Source of the DNA: an uncultured Oscillospiraceae bacterium
GTDB lineage: Bacteria; Bacillota; Clostridia; Oscillospirales; Ruminococcaceae
Length of the DNA: 64,000 nucleotides
Reading direction: 5' to 3'
Assembly: GCA_900539695.1 (NCBI GenBank)
Contig: UQDG01000008.1
Coordinates: 24,463 to 88,462, forward strand
In this document: positions 1-8,097 of the stretch, in pieces
Position numbering within the stretch: position 1 is the first letter of the stretch
How the letters are laid out: every line of letters starts with the position of its first letter
Made by a program: the position numbers and the translations under genes
Notes under the pieces: model-generated
What the model was told of the DNA's origin: nothing
Databases searched by the model: none
The model's input: only the letters and a program-made list of their open reading frames with translations

Positions 1-281
1 CACGGGATGACGTTGCAGGTAGCCAGCCCCTTGGCGCTGCGCCGTTTCAGGTAGCACGGGTAGTCCAGCTGCTGCCAGGCAAGGCCCTTGCGGGTGCCGA
101 ACGGAACAACTTTTATGTTGGTGTATGCGGGCGTTTTGACCCCCTGTGGCACAACGATCTCCACCAGCCCCGCCGGGACGATGGCGTCCAGCGCGGCCAA
201 AAGCTCAATGGAGTAGCGCTGGATGCCCGAGATTCGCTGGGCAAAAAACGAGCCATCCATGGCCCAGACGGTTTGCTGCAT
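1..281 (-). CDS. Glycosyltransferase family 4, N-terminal part (cut by window start)
   Basis: Reading from an ATG at 281 back to the window edge gives 93 residues beginning MQQTVWAMDGSFFAQ. The stretch RISGIQRYSIELLAAL is typical of the N-terminal Rossmann half of GT-B glycosyltransferases (family 4), where a G-x-x-R-Y segment follows the first strand. Such enzymes transfer a sugar from an activated donor to a polysaccharide or lipid acceptor on the cytoplasmic side of the membrane. A strong Shine-Dalgarno (GGGAGG) lies a few bases upstream of the start. The donor-binding C-terminal half lies outside the window, so acceptor and donor cannot be inferred. It is probably co-transcribed with the GH3 gene just upstream, which ends 11 bases before this start. 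Confidence 0.75.
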   Translation of the reverse strand, partial: MQQTVWAMDGSFFAQRISGIQRYSIELLAALDAIVPAGLVEIVVPQGVKTPAYTNIKVVPFGTRKGLAWQQLDYPCYLKRRSAKGLATCNVIP

Positions 282-292
282 AGCAGCCTCCC

Positions 293-1516
293 TTATGCGC
301 AGAATTGCGCTTTCATACGTAAAATTTTGTTAACGCTCAGGTCCAGTCGGTCCTCGCTGAGGGTGCCATTCTGCACGGCCGCCAGCACAGCATCGTAGGC
401 ATCGGCCAGGCCGTCGGGCATCAGCAGCACGTCGCACCCGGCCTGCAAAGCCTGCACAGCGGCTTCGCCGGGGGTGTAGCTGTCGGTGATGGCCCCCATG
501 GCCAGCGAGTCCGTAACGATAAGCGTGTTCTCCGCATCCGGCACCAGCGCAATGGCGTCGGCACAAAGCGTTGCGGGCAGGTCGCCGGTCAGCTCCGGCA
601 CCACGATGTGCCCCACCATCACGGCGCGTGGGCCAACCTCAGCGGCGGCCTCAAAAGGCAGCAGTTCGCAGGCAGCCAGTTCATCCACCGTGCGGTAGCT
701 GTAGGCCAGGCCGGTGTGGCTGTCCTCGGCGGTATCGCCGTGGCCGGGGAAATGCTTGAAGGTGGGCAGGATTCCCTCGCCCGCCAGTCCCCTGGCCATG
801 GCCGCCGCACAATCGGCGGCGTCGGCGGCGTCGGACGAAAACGCCCGCGTGCCGATGATGGGGTTATCCGGGTTGGTGTTCACGTCGGCGTCGGGGGCGA
901 AATCCATATTGAAGCCGTAGGTACGCAGGTAGCCGCCAATGGTCTGCCCCATGGCACAGGCGGCGTCGGCCCCCTCGGCTCCCACGGCGGCGGCGCTCTC
1001 ATACCGGGGCAGGTCAAAGGTATCTTTATTGGCCAGCCGCGCCACCGCGCCGCCCTCCTCGTCCACCGAGATAAACAGTGGGACGTCGGAGGCCTCCTGC
1101 AGGGCCGCGTTGAAGGCGGTGATCTGTTCCGGGTCCACGATGTTTTTGCCGAATTGGCACACGCCGCCCACGGGATACTTTTGCAGCGCGTCCCGCATGA
1201 CGTCGGTCAGCTCGGTCACGCCGTCCGCCTTGGCGTCGTCGATTTGCTCCTGCGGCAGGGTCAGATCCAGGGAATCCGGCCGGATAATGAACAGCTGGCC
1301 GACTTTTTCTTCCAGCGTCAGGTCGGCGGCGGTCAAGGTCGTTTCCGCTGCGGGCGTCGGTTCGGGCGTTGGTCCTGCCTCGTCAGCAGGCAGGTCAGAC
1401 ACCACCGGGCGCTCGGTATTCATAGGCAGGGTCACAGCGCTCTGCCCCGTTGGCTGTGCCCCGCAGGCACACAGCACCCCCGCCAGCAAAACAGGCCAAA
1501 CAAACCACTTTTTCAT
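293..1516 (-). CDS. Glycoside hydrolase family 3 beta-N-acetylhexosaminidase (NagZ-like lipoprotein)
   Basis: The 407-residue product carries a lipoprotein signal (MKKWFVWPVLLAG, with the lipobox Cys in LCAC) and a Thr/Pro-rich spacer, then a single GH3 barrel. The NagZ-type motif KHFPGHGDT is at about residues 252-260, followed by DSHTGL, and the likely nucleophile Asp lies in VTDSLAMG near residue 332. Enzymes of this type remove terminal beta-N-acetylglucosamine from muropeptides or related glycans. The signal places it outside the cell, anchored to the membrane. An in-frame extension of 17 codons exists upstream, but the ATG at 1516 is preferred because it starts the signal peptide and follows AAAGGG. 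The natural substrate is not visible from sequence. Confidence 0.9.
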   Translation of the reverse strand: MKKWFVWPVLLAGVLCACGAQPTGQSAVTLPMNTERPVVSDLPADEAGPTPEPTPAAETTLTAADLTLEEKVGQLFIIRPDSLDLTLPQEQIDDAKADGVTELTDVMRDALQKYPVGGVCQFGKNIVDPEQITAFNAALQEASDVPLFISVDEEGGAVARLANKDTFDLPRYESAAAVGAEGADAACAMGQTIGGYLRTYGFNMDFAPDADVNTNPDNPIIGTRAFSSDAADAADCAAAMARGLAGEGILPTFKHFPGHGDTAEDSHTGLAYSYRTVDELAACELLPFEAAAEVGPRAVMVGHIVVPELTGDLPATLCADAIALVPDAENTLIVTDSLAMGAITDSYTPGEAAVQALQAGCDVLLMPDGLADAYDAVLAAVQNGTLSEDRLDLSVNKILRMKAQFCA

Positions 1517-1546
1517 AGGCAGATACCCTTTCTGTCGCTTTTGTTC

Positions 1547-1575
1547 ATTGTACCATATTCCCAGCAAGGGAGCAA
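1547..1575 (-). promoter_or_regulatory. Sigma-A-type promoter of the GH3 gene
   Basis: On the minus strand TTGCTC (1570-1575) is followed by a 17-base spacer and TACAAT (1547-1552), about 30 bases before the GH3 start at 1516. Spacing and -10 are good; the -35 matches only partly. Confidence 0.5.
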
Positions 1576-1610
1576 GAGAGTTACATCCGGGTATAAGGGG
1601 GTAGGTGTGA

Positions 1611-1638
1611 AAAAGGCTCCCCGCAAGGGGAGCCTTTT
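1611..1638 (-). terminator. Factor-independent terminator, mainly for the ABC export operon
   Basis: An 8-bp GC-rich stem, GGCTCCCC (1615-1622) and GGGGAGCC (1627-1634), closes on a GCAA loop and is flanked by A and T runs on both sides. It lies immediately after the stop of the DUF4340 gene read on the minus strand. Confidence 0.85.
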
Positions 1639-1646
1639 CTCATAAT

Positions 1647-2648
1647 TCAGTGTTCCGCCACCACATCATCGGCGGCCGCCGTTTCCTTTGTGGAGGTATC
1701 CAGCAAACTCTCCTTCGTCACAGCAAAGGCGTCCTTGTGGGCGGCCTTTACCTCGTAGACAATGCCGGGTGCCCCATCGCTGGCCAGATAGCACAAACTC
1801 GTGGTGGTCGTGCTGCCGGTATCCGTGTCGTCCGCGGCTTCGGGCACCAGATCACCAAACCGCACGGTCAGCTGCGTGCCGTCACTAAACGCCAGCACCG
1901 CCGTCACATCCGGCGCATCCAGCCCGTAGGCGCTGTCCGCTTCCGGCGTGGTGATGCTCCACTCGGTCTGCATCTCGCAAAGGGTGCTTACCATCCGCTT
2001 CACCGCGCTCTGGTCCAGCGCATAATCGGCATCATCGGCCAGCTGCCAGGTGCCATCGTTCAAAACGAACTGCAAGTCGCCCACCGTCAGGGCGGTCACA
2101 TCGTCGCTGGTCTTGTCGGTCAAACTCTGTGCCGCGTACAGGCTGCGGGGGGCCTTGCATAGGTTGTTCAAATCGCTTTTGGCCACGGTGTACACGCCTC
2201 CCGCGTCATCGTAGACGTAGTACACGCCTGCCACATCGTTGAGCTGATCCACCGTCAGCGTGCGGGTCGTTTTTCCTGCCTTCAGGGTAAATACCATGGC
2301 CGGGGTGTCGCTCATCACGGGGATCTCGCCCAGCTCACTGTCCTGCAGTTGGCGGGCAGCGGTCAGGTCGGTGAACTTCTCCACCAAACTCTGCACGGCG
2401 CTCTGCTCCAGCGGCAGGGTCGGGTCGGAATCCAGCATCCAGTTGCCCTCGCTGCCCTTGAGCAGCGTCACATCCACATTGTTGCCGGAGTAGGCCAGCT
2501 CGTCCACATCCTCGGCGGCAAAGTCCACCAGCTGGATGCCGGTATCTTCCTCCGCCTCATTCTCGCAGGTCAGCACTGCCAGCAGCACGCCCAGCAGCAC
2601 AGCCCCCGCCGCCAGCAGCACCAGCGGCAGCATTTTTTTACGGTTCAT
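1647..2648 (-). CDS. DUF4340-domain protein of a Gld-like ABC export operon
   Basis: The 333-residue protein has one N-terminal membrane anchor (about residues 6-26, MLPLVLLAAGAVLLG) followed by an extracytoplasmic region. This contains repeated beta-rich segments such as LKGSEGNWMLDSD and LQFVLNDGTWQLADD, the repeated pattern of DUF4340. DUF4340 proteins are regularly encoded after GldG-like proteins in ABC-2 operons; their molecular job is unknown. Here it is the last of four genes, 9 bases after the GldG-like gene, with its own Shine-Dalgarno AAGGAG, and it is followed by a terminator. I infer that it is an accessory part of the same membrane complex. Confidence 0.8.
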   Translation of the reverse strand: MNRKKMLPLVLLAAGAVLLGVLLAVLTCENEAEEDTGIQLVDFAAEDVDELAYSGNNVDVTLLKGSEGNWMLDSDPTLPLEQSAVQSLVEKFTDLTAARQLQDSELGEIPVMSDTPAMVFTLKAGKTTRTLTVDQLNDVAGVYYVYDDAGGVYTVAKSDLNNLCKAPRSLYAAQSLTDKTSDDVTALTVGDLQFVLNDGTWQLADDADYALDQSAVKRMVSTLCEMQTEWSITTPEADSAYGLDAPDVTAVLAFSDGTQLTVRFGDLVPEAADDTDTGSTTTTSLCYLASDGAPGIVYEVKAAHKDAFAVTKESLLDTSTKETAAADDVVAEH

Positions 2649-2657
2649 GGGGTCTCC

Positions 2658-4079
2658 TTATCTTCTGCGCCGGATCACGCAGATCACAAGCCCAGCCACC
2701 ACACACACGATGGGCAGCACAATGGTAAACAGCAGCCCCAGCACGATGATCATGTTGTTGGGCACGGTCAGGCTGGCGGCGCTCAGGCTCTTGCCGCTGA
2801 TGACCGCGGTGGTCTGCTCGCCGTCGAACCAGTTGACGATGCTGCCCAGCAACTGGGCATTGCCACCGGACACGCTCTGGTTGATGGTGCCCTGCAAAAA
2901 GTTGGGGCAGTTGATCCACACCACGCGGGTGCCGGTGGTGGTGTTCTCGGCAGCCAGGGCCACGTCAAAGCTGCCTTCGGGGTCGGTGTCGGCCTTCTGG
3001 GCGGTCTCGGCGGTGGCGTAGCCTTCCATCGAGTAAGCGGTCGAACTGGTGGACAGCAGGCTGGTAAAGGTGTAGTCACCATCCTCGTGCTTCACGATGC
3101 CCTGGGCGATGGGGGTGTACACCATCATGTTGCTACCCACACCGGCGGTGATCTCATTGCTCTGCACCGTCGGCAGCAGGTAGGTCTGGGGGTAGCCGTA
3201 GGGGTAATGGTTGGCGTCGTTTTCAATGAGCAAGCCCGCCTGCCGGGTCATGCCGCAGCTTTCCAAAATGGCATCCAGGCGCGGGGTGTCGGTGGTAAAG
3301 TCGGTCACGGCCAGCAGCTTGCCGCCGTTTGTTACGTAGTCGCTCAACAGGGCGGCTTCGGCCTCGGTCAGGTCGGCCAGGGGCGCGTTCAGCAGCAGGC
3401 TGTCGGCATCGGCGGGGATGCTGCCCGCCGTGGTCAGGTTCAGTTCCTCGGTGGTCACACCGGCGTTGGTCAGCGTGTCGGTAAAGTCGGTGTCCAGCGC
3501 CAGTTCGCCGTGGCCGGTCAGCTGGTAGAGCTTATAGGCCGTGGTGCGGCTGACCTGGGCCAGGGCGCTTGTCAGGGCGTTTTCGGCTTCAAAGGTGTAC
3601 TGCTGGCTGCCGCTGGTGTAGTAGTTCTCAATGTCCAGCTGGTACATATCGTTGTAGCCCACCACACGGTAGTTATCGCCGCAGCTCAGAACGACCGAGC
3701 CGGTGGCCGCGCCGTCGTACTGCTGGGCAAAGGTCGGGTACAGCACCGGGTCGCGCTGCTGCCAGCCGAAGTGGCTGCTCTCGTCGGCATAGCGGTCCAG
3801 CAGGCGGGTGATGTTGGTATCATCCTGCCCGGACTCGACCAGGTAGTAGGCGGTGACATCGCTGTTCAGCTCGTGCAGAAGATTTTTCGATGTATCGCTT
3901 AACGTAAACAGGGACGAAGTGGAAATATCAAACTCGGTCCACTTGCTGGGCAATGCCTGCACCACCAGGTTGACCAGGATCACAAAGGCCAGCACCACCA
4001 CGGCCAGCACGGTGGCGTAGCTGCCGCTGCGCAGGGTGCGCTTGCTGCCCTGCAGGTTTTTCAAATCAAACTTTTTCAT
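2658..4079 (-). CDS. GldG-like auxiliary component of ABC-2 transporter
   Basis: The 473-residue protein has a membrane span near the N-terminus (about residues 18-40, TVLAVVVLAFVILVNLV), a long extracytoplasmic domain, and a second span at the C-terminus (IVLGLLFTIVLPIVCVVAGL) ending in RRRR. The region containing FTLSDTSKNLL, ALTSALAQVSRT and LYQLTGHGE is characteristic of the GldG/ABC-type uncharacterised transport family. In Bacteroidetes the Gld ABC genes affect gliding; in Firmicutes the role is unknown and gliding should not be inferred. The ATG at 4079 is preferred over a TTG two codons upstream because a G-rich Shine-Dalgarno (AGGGGG) is better spaced for it. Confidence 0.82.
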   Translation of the reverse strand: MKKFDLKNLQGSKRTLRSGSYATVLAVVVLAFVILVNLVVQALPSKWTEFDISTSSLFTLSDTSKNLLHELNSDVTAYYLVESGQDDTNITRLLDRYADESSHFGWQQRDPVLYPTFAQQYDGAATGSVVLSCGDNYRVVGYNDMYQLDIENYYTSGSQQYTFEAENALTSALAQVSRTTAYKLYQLTGHGELALDTDFTDTLTNAGVTTEELNLTTAGSIPADADSLLLNAPLADLTEAEAALLSDYVTNGGKLLAVTDFTTDTPRLDAILESCGMTRQAGLLIENDANHYPYGYPQTYLLPTVQSNEITAGVGSNMMVYTPIAQGIVKHEDGDYTFTSLLSTSSTAYSMEGYATAETAQKADTDPEGSFDVALAAENTTTGTRVVWINCPNFLQGTINQSVSGGNAQLLGSIVNWFDGEQTTAVISGKSLSAASLTVPNNMIIVLGLLFTIVLPIVCVVAGLVICVIRRRR

Positions 4080-4092
4080 GGTCAACGCCCCC

Positions 4093-4956
4093 TTAGTGCC
4101 AACGGCGGCGTTCCAGCGACTGCCCCGTCAAAAACAAAAACAGCGCGATCACCGAAAGATAGTACACGATGGCCGACATGCTGAACATGCCGCCCACCAC
4201 GCCGTTGAACGGCTGGAACAGTGCCAGCGCCCCCAGCACCGCGTTAAAGGCCGAGAGCAGCCACGCCGGGCGCAGCTGGAACAGCACCACCAGCACCACA
4301 GCGCCCGCACCGAACACGCCCAGGCCAACCGGCAGGCTTTTGCAAAGCACACCCACCAGCACAGCCGCGATGAGCAGTACCACCAAAAACACGATGAGCG
4401 CCAGCAGGTTGCCGCTGGTGAACATGGTCTTGATGCCGTTCATCAGGTAGGCGATGAGCAGCGCGCCAAAGGTGGCCAGGTAGGCAATGATCTGGTTTTC
4501 GGTCAGCGCCGAGATCCAGGTCCCCACGGCCAGGCAGGCCGCGCCCAGCAGCAGATACGCAAACAGTGCGCTGAACGCCGACACCAGCGACACCGTGCCG
4601 AACGCCGTCAAGATCAGCGGCATAATAACGGCCACGGTCAGCGGCAGGGCAAACACCACGACCTCGGCCAGGAACTTGCCCAGCACGATGCCGGGGATGC
4701 TGACCGGGCTGGTCAGCAGCAATTGGTCGGTCTTGTTGCGGCGGTCCTCGGCAAAGCTGCGCATGCTGATGGCGGGCAGCAGGAACAGCATGATCAGCGT
4801 AGTTGTGTACAAAACGGACGCAAAGTCCGACGAAGCGTACATCAGGTTGCGGTTGGTAAAGTACAGCCCCAGGAAAAACAGGCTGACCGCCGCGGTGACG
4901 TAGCCCACCATGCCGGTGTAGTAGCTTTTGGTTTCCCGTTTAAAGATGGCAGCCAT
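4093..4956 (-). CDS. ABC-2 type transporter permease (GldF-like)
   Basis: The 287-residue protein is almost entirely membrane-embedded, with about six hydrophobic spans, starting MAAIFKRETKSYYTGMVGYV. The segment ISMRSFAEDRRNKTDQLLLTSPVS is the cytoplasmic loop found in ABC-2 permeases of the GldF/NosY type, where it contacts the ATPase. The start codon directly follows the stop codon of the ATPase gene, indicating translational coupling. With the neighbouring ATPase, GldG-like and DUF4340 genes it forms one operon read from 5940 down to 1647. The substrate is unknown. Confidence 0.87.
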   Translation of the reverse strand: MAAIFKRETKSYYTGMVGYVTAAVSLFFLGLYFTNRNLMYASSDFASVLYTTTLIMLFLLPAISMRSFAEDRRNKTDQLLLTSPVSIPGIVLGKFLAEVVVFALPLTVAVIMPLILTAFGTVSLVSAFSALFAYLLLGAACLAVGTWISALTENQIIAYLATFGALLIAYLMNGIKTMFTSGNLLALIVFLVVLLIAAVLVGVLCKSLPVGLGVFGAGAVVLVVLFQLRPAWLLSAFNAVLGALALFQPFNGVVGGMFSMSAIVYYLSVIALFLFLTGQSLERRRWH

Positions 4957-5940
4957 TTATTCTGCCTCCTGTTCATTGGTTTCCGTTTCGGTCGTTTCGG
5001 TTTCTTCCGGTGCCTCGGTCAGCTGCAGGAACACATCCTCCAGGCTCATGCTCTCGGCTCTCAGATTCAGCACCGGGCAGCCTGCCTTGGCCAGTGCCAG
5101 AGACAGCGCACCGCGCAGGTCGGCGCCGCTCTCGCTTACGGCGGTAAAGCTGACCTCGCCGCCCTTTTCGGCGGTCACCCGCAGGTCGGTCAGGCCGGGC
5201 ACGGTGGCGGCCGCAGCCAGCACGGCGTCCCGTTCGCCCTGGGCGGTGGCCGAGATGGTACCCTTGGCGGCCAGCTTGCCGGCCAGTTCCTCGGGCGTGC
5301 CCTGGGCTACCAGTTTACCATGGGCAATGATGAGAACGCGGTCGCATACGGTCTGCACCTCGCTTAAAATATGGCTGGATAAAATGACCGTGTGGGTCTT
5401 GCCCAGGTCATGGATCAGGCTGCGGATTTCGATCATCTGCGCAGGGTCCAGGCCGACGGTGGGCTCGTCCAGGATGATGACCTTGGGGGTGCCCAGCAGC
5501 GCCCCGGCAATACCCACGCGCTGGCGGTAGCCCTTGGACAGGTTGCGGATCAGCCGCCCTTCCATCTCCTGCAGGCCGGTGCGGGCGCAGGCGTTTTCTA
5601 CAGCCGCGATGCGGTCGGCCTTTTTGCGGTTGCCCTTCAGCTCGGCCACAAACAGCAGATATTCCCGCACAGTCATATCCTGGTACAGCGGCGGCTGCTC
5701 CGGCAGGTAGCCGATGCAGGCCTTTGCGGCGGCGGGTTCCTCGGCAATATCATGGCCGTTGATGGTCACGGTGCCGTCGGTGGCCGACAGGTAGCCGGTG
5801 ATGATATTCATGGTCGTAGACTTGCCCGCGCCGTTCGGCCCCAGCAGGCCGTAGATGCAGCCGTCCTCAACGGTAAAACTGATGTCATCCACAGCGGTAT
5901 GGCCGCCGTAGCGTTTCGTCAGATGTTCGACTTGAATCAA
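4957..5940 (-). CDS. ABC transporter ATP-binding protein (GldA-like), TTG start
   Basis: The 327-residue protein has a complete ABC nucleotide-binding domain: Walker A GPNGAGKST (about residues 35-43), signature LSKGYRQR, Walker B VIILDEPTVGLDP and the switch His in LSSHILSEV. The last 100 residues form the extra domain common in ABC-2 exporters and end in an acidic ETETTETETNEQEAE tail. The start is TTG at 5940, with GGGGAG about 8 bases upstream; no better ATG exists, and the protein begins exactly where the family does (IQVEHLTKRYGG). It is the first gene of the four-gene Gld-like operon and should power its permease. Confidence 0.92.
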   Translation of the reverse strand: MIQVEHLTKRYGGHTAVDDISFTVEDGCIYGLLGPNGAGKSTTMNIITGYLSATDGTVTINGHDIAEEPAAAKACIGYLPEQPPLYQDMTVREYLLFVAELKGNRKKADRIAAVENACARTGLQEMEGRLIRNLSKGYRQRVGIAGALLGTPKVIILDEPTVGLDPAQMIEIRSLIHDLGKTHTVILSSHILSEVQTVCDRVLIIAHGKLVAQGTPEELAGKLAAKGTISATAQGERDAVLAAAATVPGLTDLRVTAEKGGEVSFTAVSESGADLRGALSLALAKAGCPVLNLRAESMSLEDVFLQLTEAPEETETTETETNEQEAE

Positions 5941-6023
5941 AATGCTCTCCCCTTTTTCTATGCAGAGTCATGGACATGATAAAGTATAGCCGCCATTTGT
6001 GAAAATTGTGCGATAGCCTTATG

Positions 6024-6057
6024 AAAAAATGTGGGACAGTGCTGCCACCATCCCACA
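6024..6057 (-). terminator. Terminator of asnB
   Basis: On the minus strand a 7-bp stem, TGTGGGA with TCCCACA (6051-6057 with 6030-6036), is followed by six T residues (6024-6029). It begins 5 bases after the asnB stop codon. Confidence 0.8.
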
Positions 6058-6061
6058 AAAT

Positions 6062-7909
6062 TCAAACCAGTTCAACTCGATATTTCTTCATCCAATAATT
6101 TACCTGCAAAAACCAGGCGATCGTCTGCGGCGTGGTCATCAGCTGGCCGTACCAGGGCACGGGGTTGTCGGCCCCGCTGGCCAGCAGTACTTCCAGTGCC
6201 TCCTTTTTGATAATGGCAAGCAGCGGCGCCGCCGGGTCAGAAATCACCCGCCGCAGCTCGGCACTGACTGCCGCTAAATACGCCGGGTTCCAGGTCTTGG
6301 GGTAGGGGCTCTTGCGCCGCCACAAAACCTCTTTGGGCAAAACACCCTGCATGGCGTAGCGCAAAAGACCCTTCTCCTGGCCCTGGTAATCCTTAAAATC
6401 CCACGGCACAGCGTAGAGATACTCTGCAATGCGATAATCGCAGAACGGCACGCGCACCTCCAGGCCCGAGTACATGCTCATCCGGTCCTTGCGGTCCAGC
6501 AGCGTCTGCATGAACCAGGCAAAGTTCAAATTGACCATCTGGCGCATCCGGGTCTCCACTGCATCCCGCCCCGGCAGCACCGAGGTCTCGGCCAGCGTTT
6601 GCTGATACCGCGCGTCCACAAACGCTGCCGGGTCGATATCCCCCAGCACGCCCTCCTTTATAAATGCCGCCCGGTAGGCCGTGGACTGCGCCCAGGGGAA
6701 ACCGTACTTTTCCCGCACGGCGGGGTCGCGGTACCATGGGTAACCGCCAAAAATTTCGTCGGCGCACTCGCCCGAAAGCGCCACCGTGGCATGGGGCTTG
6801 ATCTGGCGGCAGAACAGCAGCAACGAGGAATCCACGTCCGCCATGCCGGGCAGGTCGCGGGCCTCCACCGCGGCGTAGAGCGCCAGCACCAGTTCGGGGG
6901 TGTCCAGCGTGACCCAGTGGTGCCGTGCGCCCAAAAAGTCGTTCATCTTGCGGATGTAGGGCGCGTCGGCCCCGGGCTGAAACTTGGTGGCGTGGAAATA
7001 CCGCCGGTTGTCCTTGTACCCCACCGAGAACGTCTGCAATTGCCGACCCCGCGCGGTAAAATAGGTGTCCGCCACCGCCGAGATCAGGCTGGAATCCAAC
7101 CCGCCGGACAAAAACGTCGCCACCGGCACATCACTGACCAGCTGCCGCTGGATGGCATCCACGACCAAATCCCGCACGTTGCGGGCGGTGGTCTCGAAGT
7201 CGTCGGGGTGGTCGTGGTCGGTCAGCTGCCAGTAGCGGTTCAGGGTCAGGCGGCCGGTGTCAGCCTCATACACGGCGCACTGGCCGGGGAGCAGCTCTCG
7301 GATATTTTTAAACACCCCGCACCCCGGCGTGCGGCCGGGACCAAGCAGCAGCACTTCGGCCAGGCCGTTGGCGTCCACCCGGGGCGGCACGGCCGGGTGG
7401 GCCAGCAGGGTCTTGATCTCGCTGCCAAACAGCAGGCTGTCCCCTGTCTGCACGTAAAACAGCGGCTTGACCCCGCAGCGGTCCCGCGCCAAAAACAACC
7501 TACCCGCCCGCTGCGCCCAGACGGCAAAGGCAAAAATGCCGTTGCAGCGTTCCAGGCAGCCCGCCCCCCACTGGGCGAAGGCGTGCAGCAGCACCTCGGT
7601 ATCCGAATGGCCGGTAAAGCTGTGGCCCTTGTTTTGCAGCGCGGCACGCAGTTCCGGCGTGTTGTACAGCTCGCCATTATACACGAGGGTATAGCTTTCG
7701 CCCTGCCAATCCAGCTGCATGGGCTGCAGGCCGTTCTCAATATCCACCACCGCCAGCCGCGCATGGATGAGCGCCGCCCGCCCGCTGATGAACATGCCCC
7801 GCTGGTCCGGCCCACGGCGGGATAAAGTTTGCTGCATCGCGCAATAGGCCGCATACTGCCCTTGGATCACCCGCGGGTCCCGCCCGATCTGCCCTGCGAT
7901 CCCACACAT
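6062..7909 (-). CDS. asnB: Asparagine synthase (glutamine-hydrolysing)
   Basis: The 615-residue enzyme converts aspartate to asparagine using ATP and glutamine-derived ammonia. The N-terminal class II glutaminase begins MCGIAGQ, so Cys2 is the nucleophile after Met removal; RRGPDQRG and YNGELYN are the glutamine-binding segments. The synthetase half has the pyrophosphate loop FLSGGLDSS at about residues 266-274 and GECADEIFGGYPWYRD. Its length fits the Gram-positive AsnB group. AAGGGGG precedes the ATG. It appears to be a single-gene unit with a terminator. I found no T-box in the short upstream region, so asparagine-tRNA control is not supported here. Confidence 0.95.
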   Translation of the reverse strand: MCGIAGQIGRDPRVIQGQYAAYCAMQQTLSRRGPDQRGMFISGRAALIHARLAVVDIENGLQPMQLDWQGESYTLVYNGELYNTPELRAALQNKGHSFTGHSDTEVLLHAFAQWGAGCLERCNGIFAFAVWAQRAGRLFLARDRCGVKPLFYVQTGDSLLFGSEIKTLLAHPAVPPRVDANGLAEVLLLGPGRTPGCGVFKNIRELLPGQCAVYEADTGRLTLNRYWQLTDHDHPDDFETTARNVRDLVVDAIQRQLVSDVPVATFLSGGLDSSLISAVADTYFTARGRQLQTFSVGYKDNRRYFHATKFQPGADAPYIRKMNDFLGARHHWVTLDTPELVLALYAAVEARDLPGMADVDSSLLLFCRQIKPHATVALSGECADEIFGGYPWYRDPAVREKYGFPWAQSTAYRAAFIKEGVLGDIDPAAFVDARYQQTLAETSVLPGRDAVETRMRQMVNLNFAWFMQTLLDRKDRMSMYSGLEVRVPFCDYRIAEYLYAVPWDFKDYQGQEKGLLRYAMQGVLPKEVLWRRKSPYPKTWNPAYLAAVSAELRRVISDPAAPLLAIIKKEALEVLLASGADNPVPWYGQLMTTPQTIAWFLQVNYWMKKYRVELV

Positions 7910-8046
7910 AAAAAGTCCCCCTTTTCGCTGTGCTCATTCTCTTGCATGAGTATGCGGGAAGGGGGTGGTTTTAGTATTTTATTTATCTATTTCGTTCGCC
8001 GCCACCCTGCGGCGGCTCTCTCGTTTTAACAGCAATATGCCATTAT

Positions 8047-8076
8047 AAAAGGCTCTGCCGCAAGGTAGGCAGAGCC
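8047..8076 (-). terminator. Terminator of coaBC
   Basis: A 9-bp perfect stem, GGCTCTGCC (8051-8059) with GGCAGAGCC (8068-8076), is followed on the minus strand by TTTTAT. It lies about 20 bases past the coaBC stop. Confidence 0.8.
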
Positions 8077-8097
8077 GGTCTAGCACAATATCAAAAA

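Noticed and set aside
608..1645. Long open frames opposite real genes, for example 608-1645, 2349-3902, 4036-5367 and 19671-21488
   Set aside because: They run antisense to well-recognised genes, have no family-like composition or ribosome site, and are expected by chance in GC-rich coding DNA.
7910..8046. T-box or other riboswitch before asnB
   Set aside because: The upstream region is short and has no T-box sequence or specifier stem-loop.
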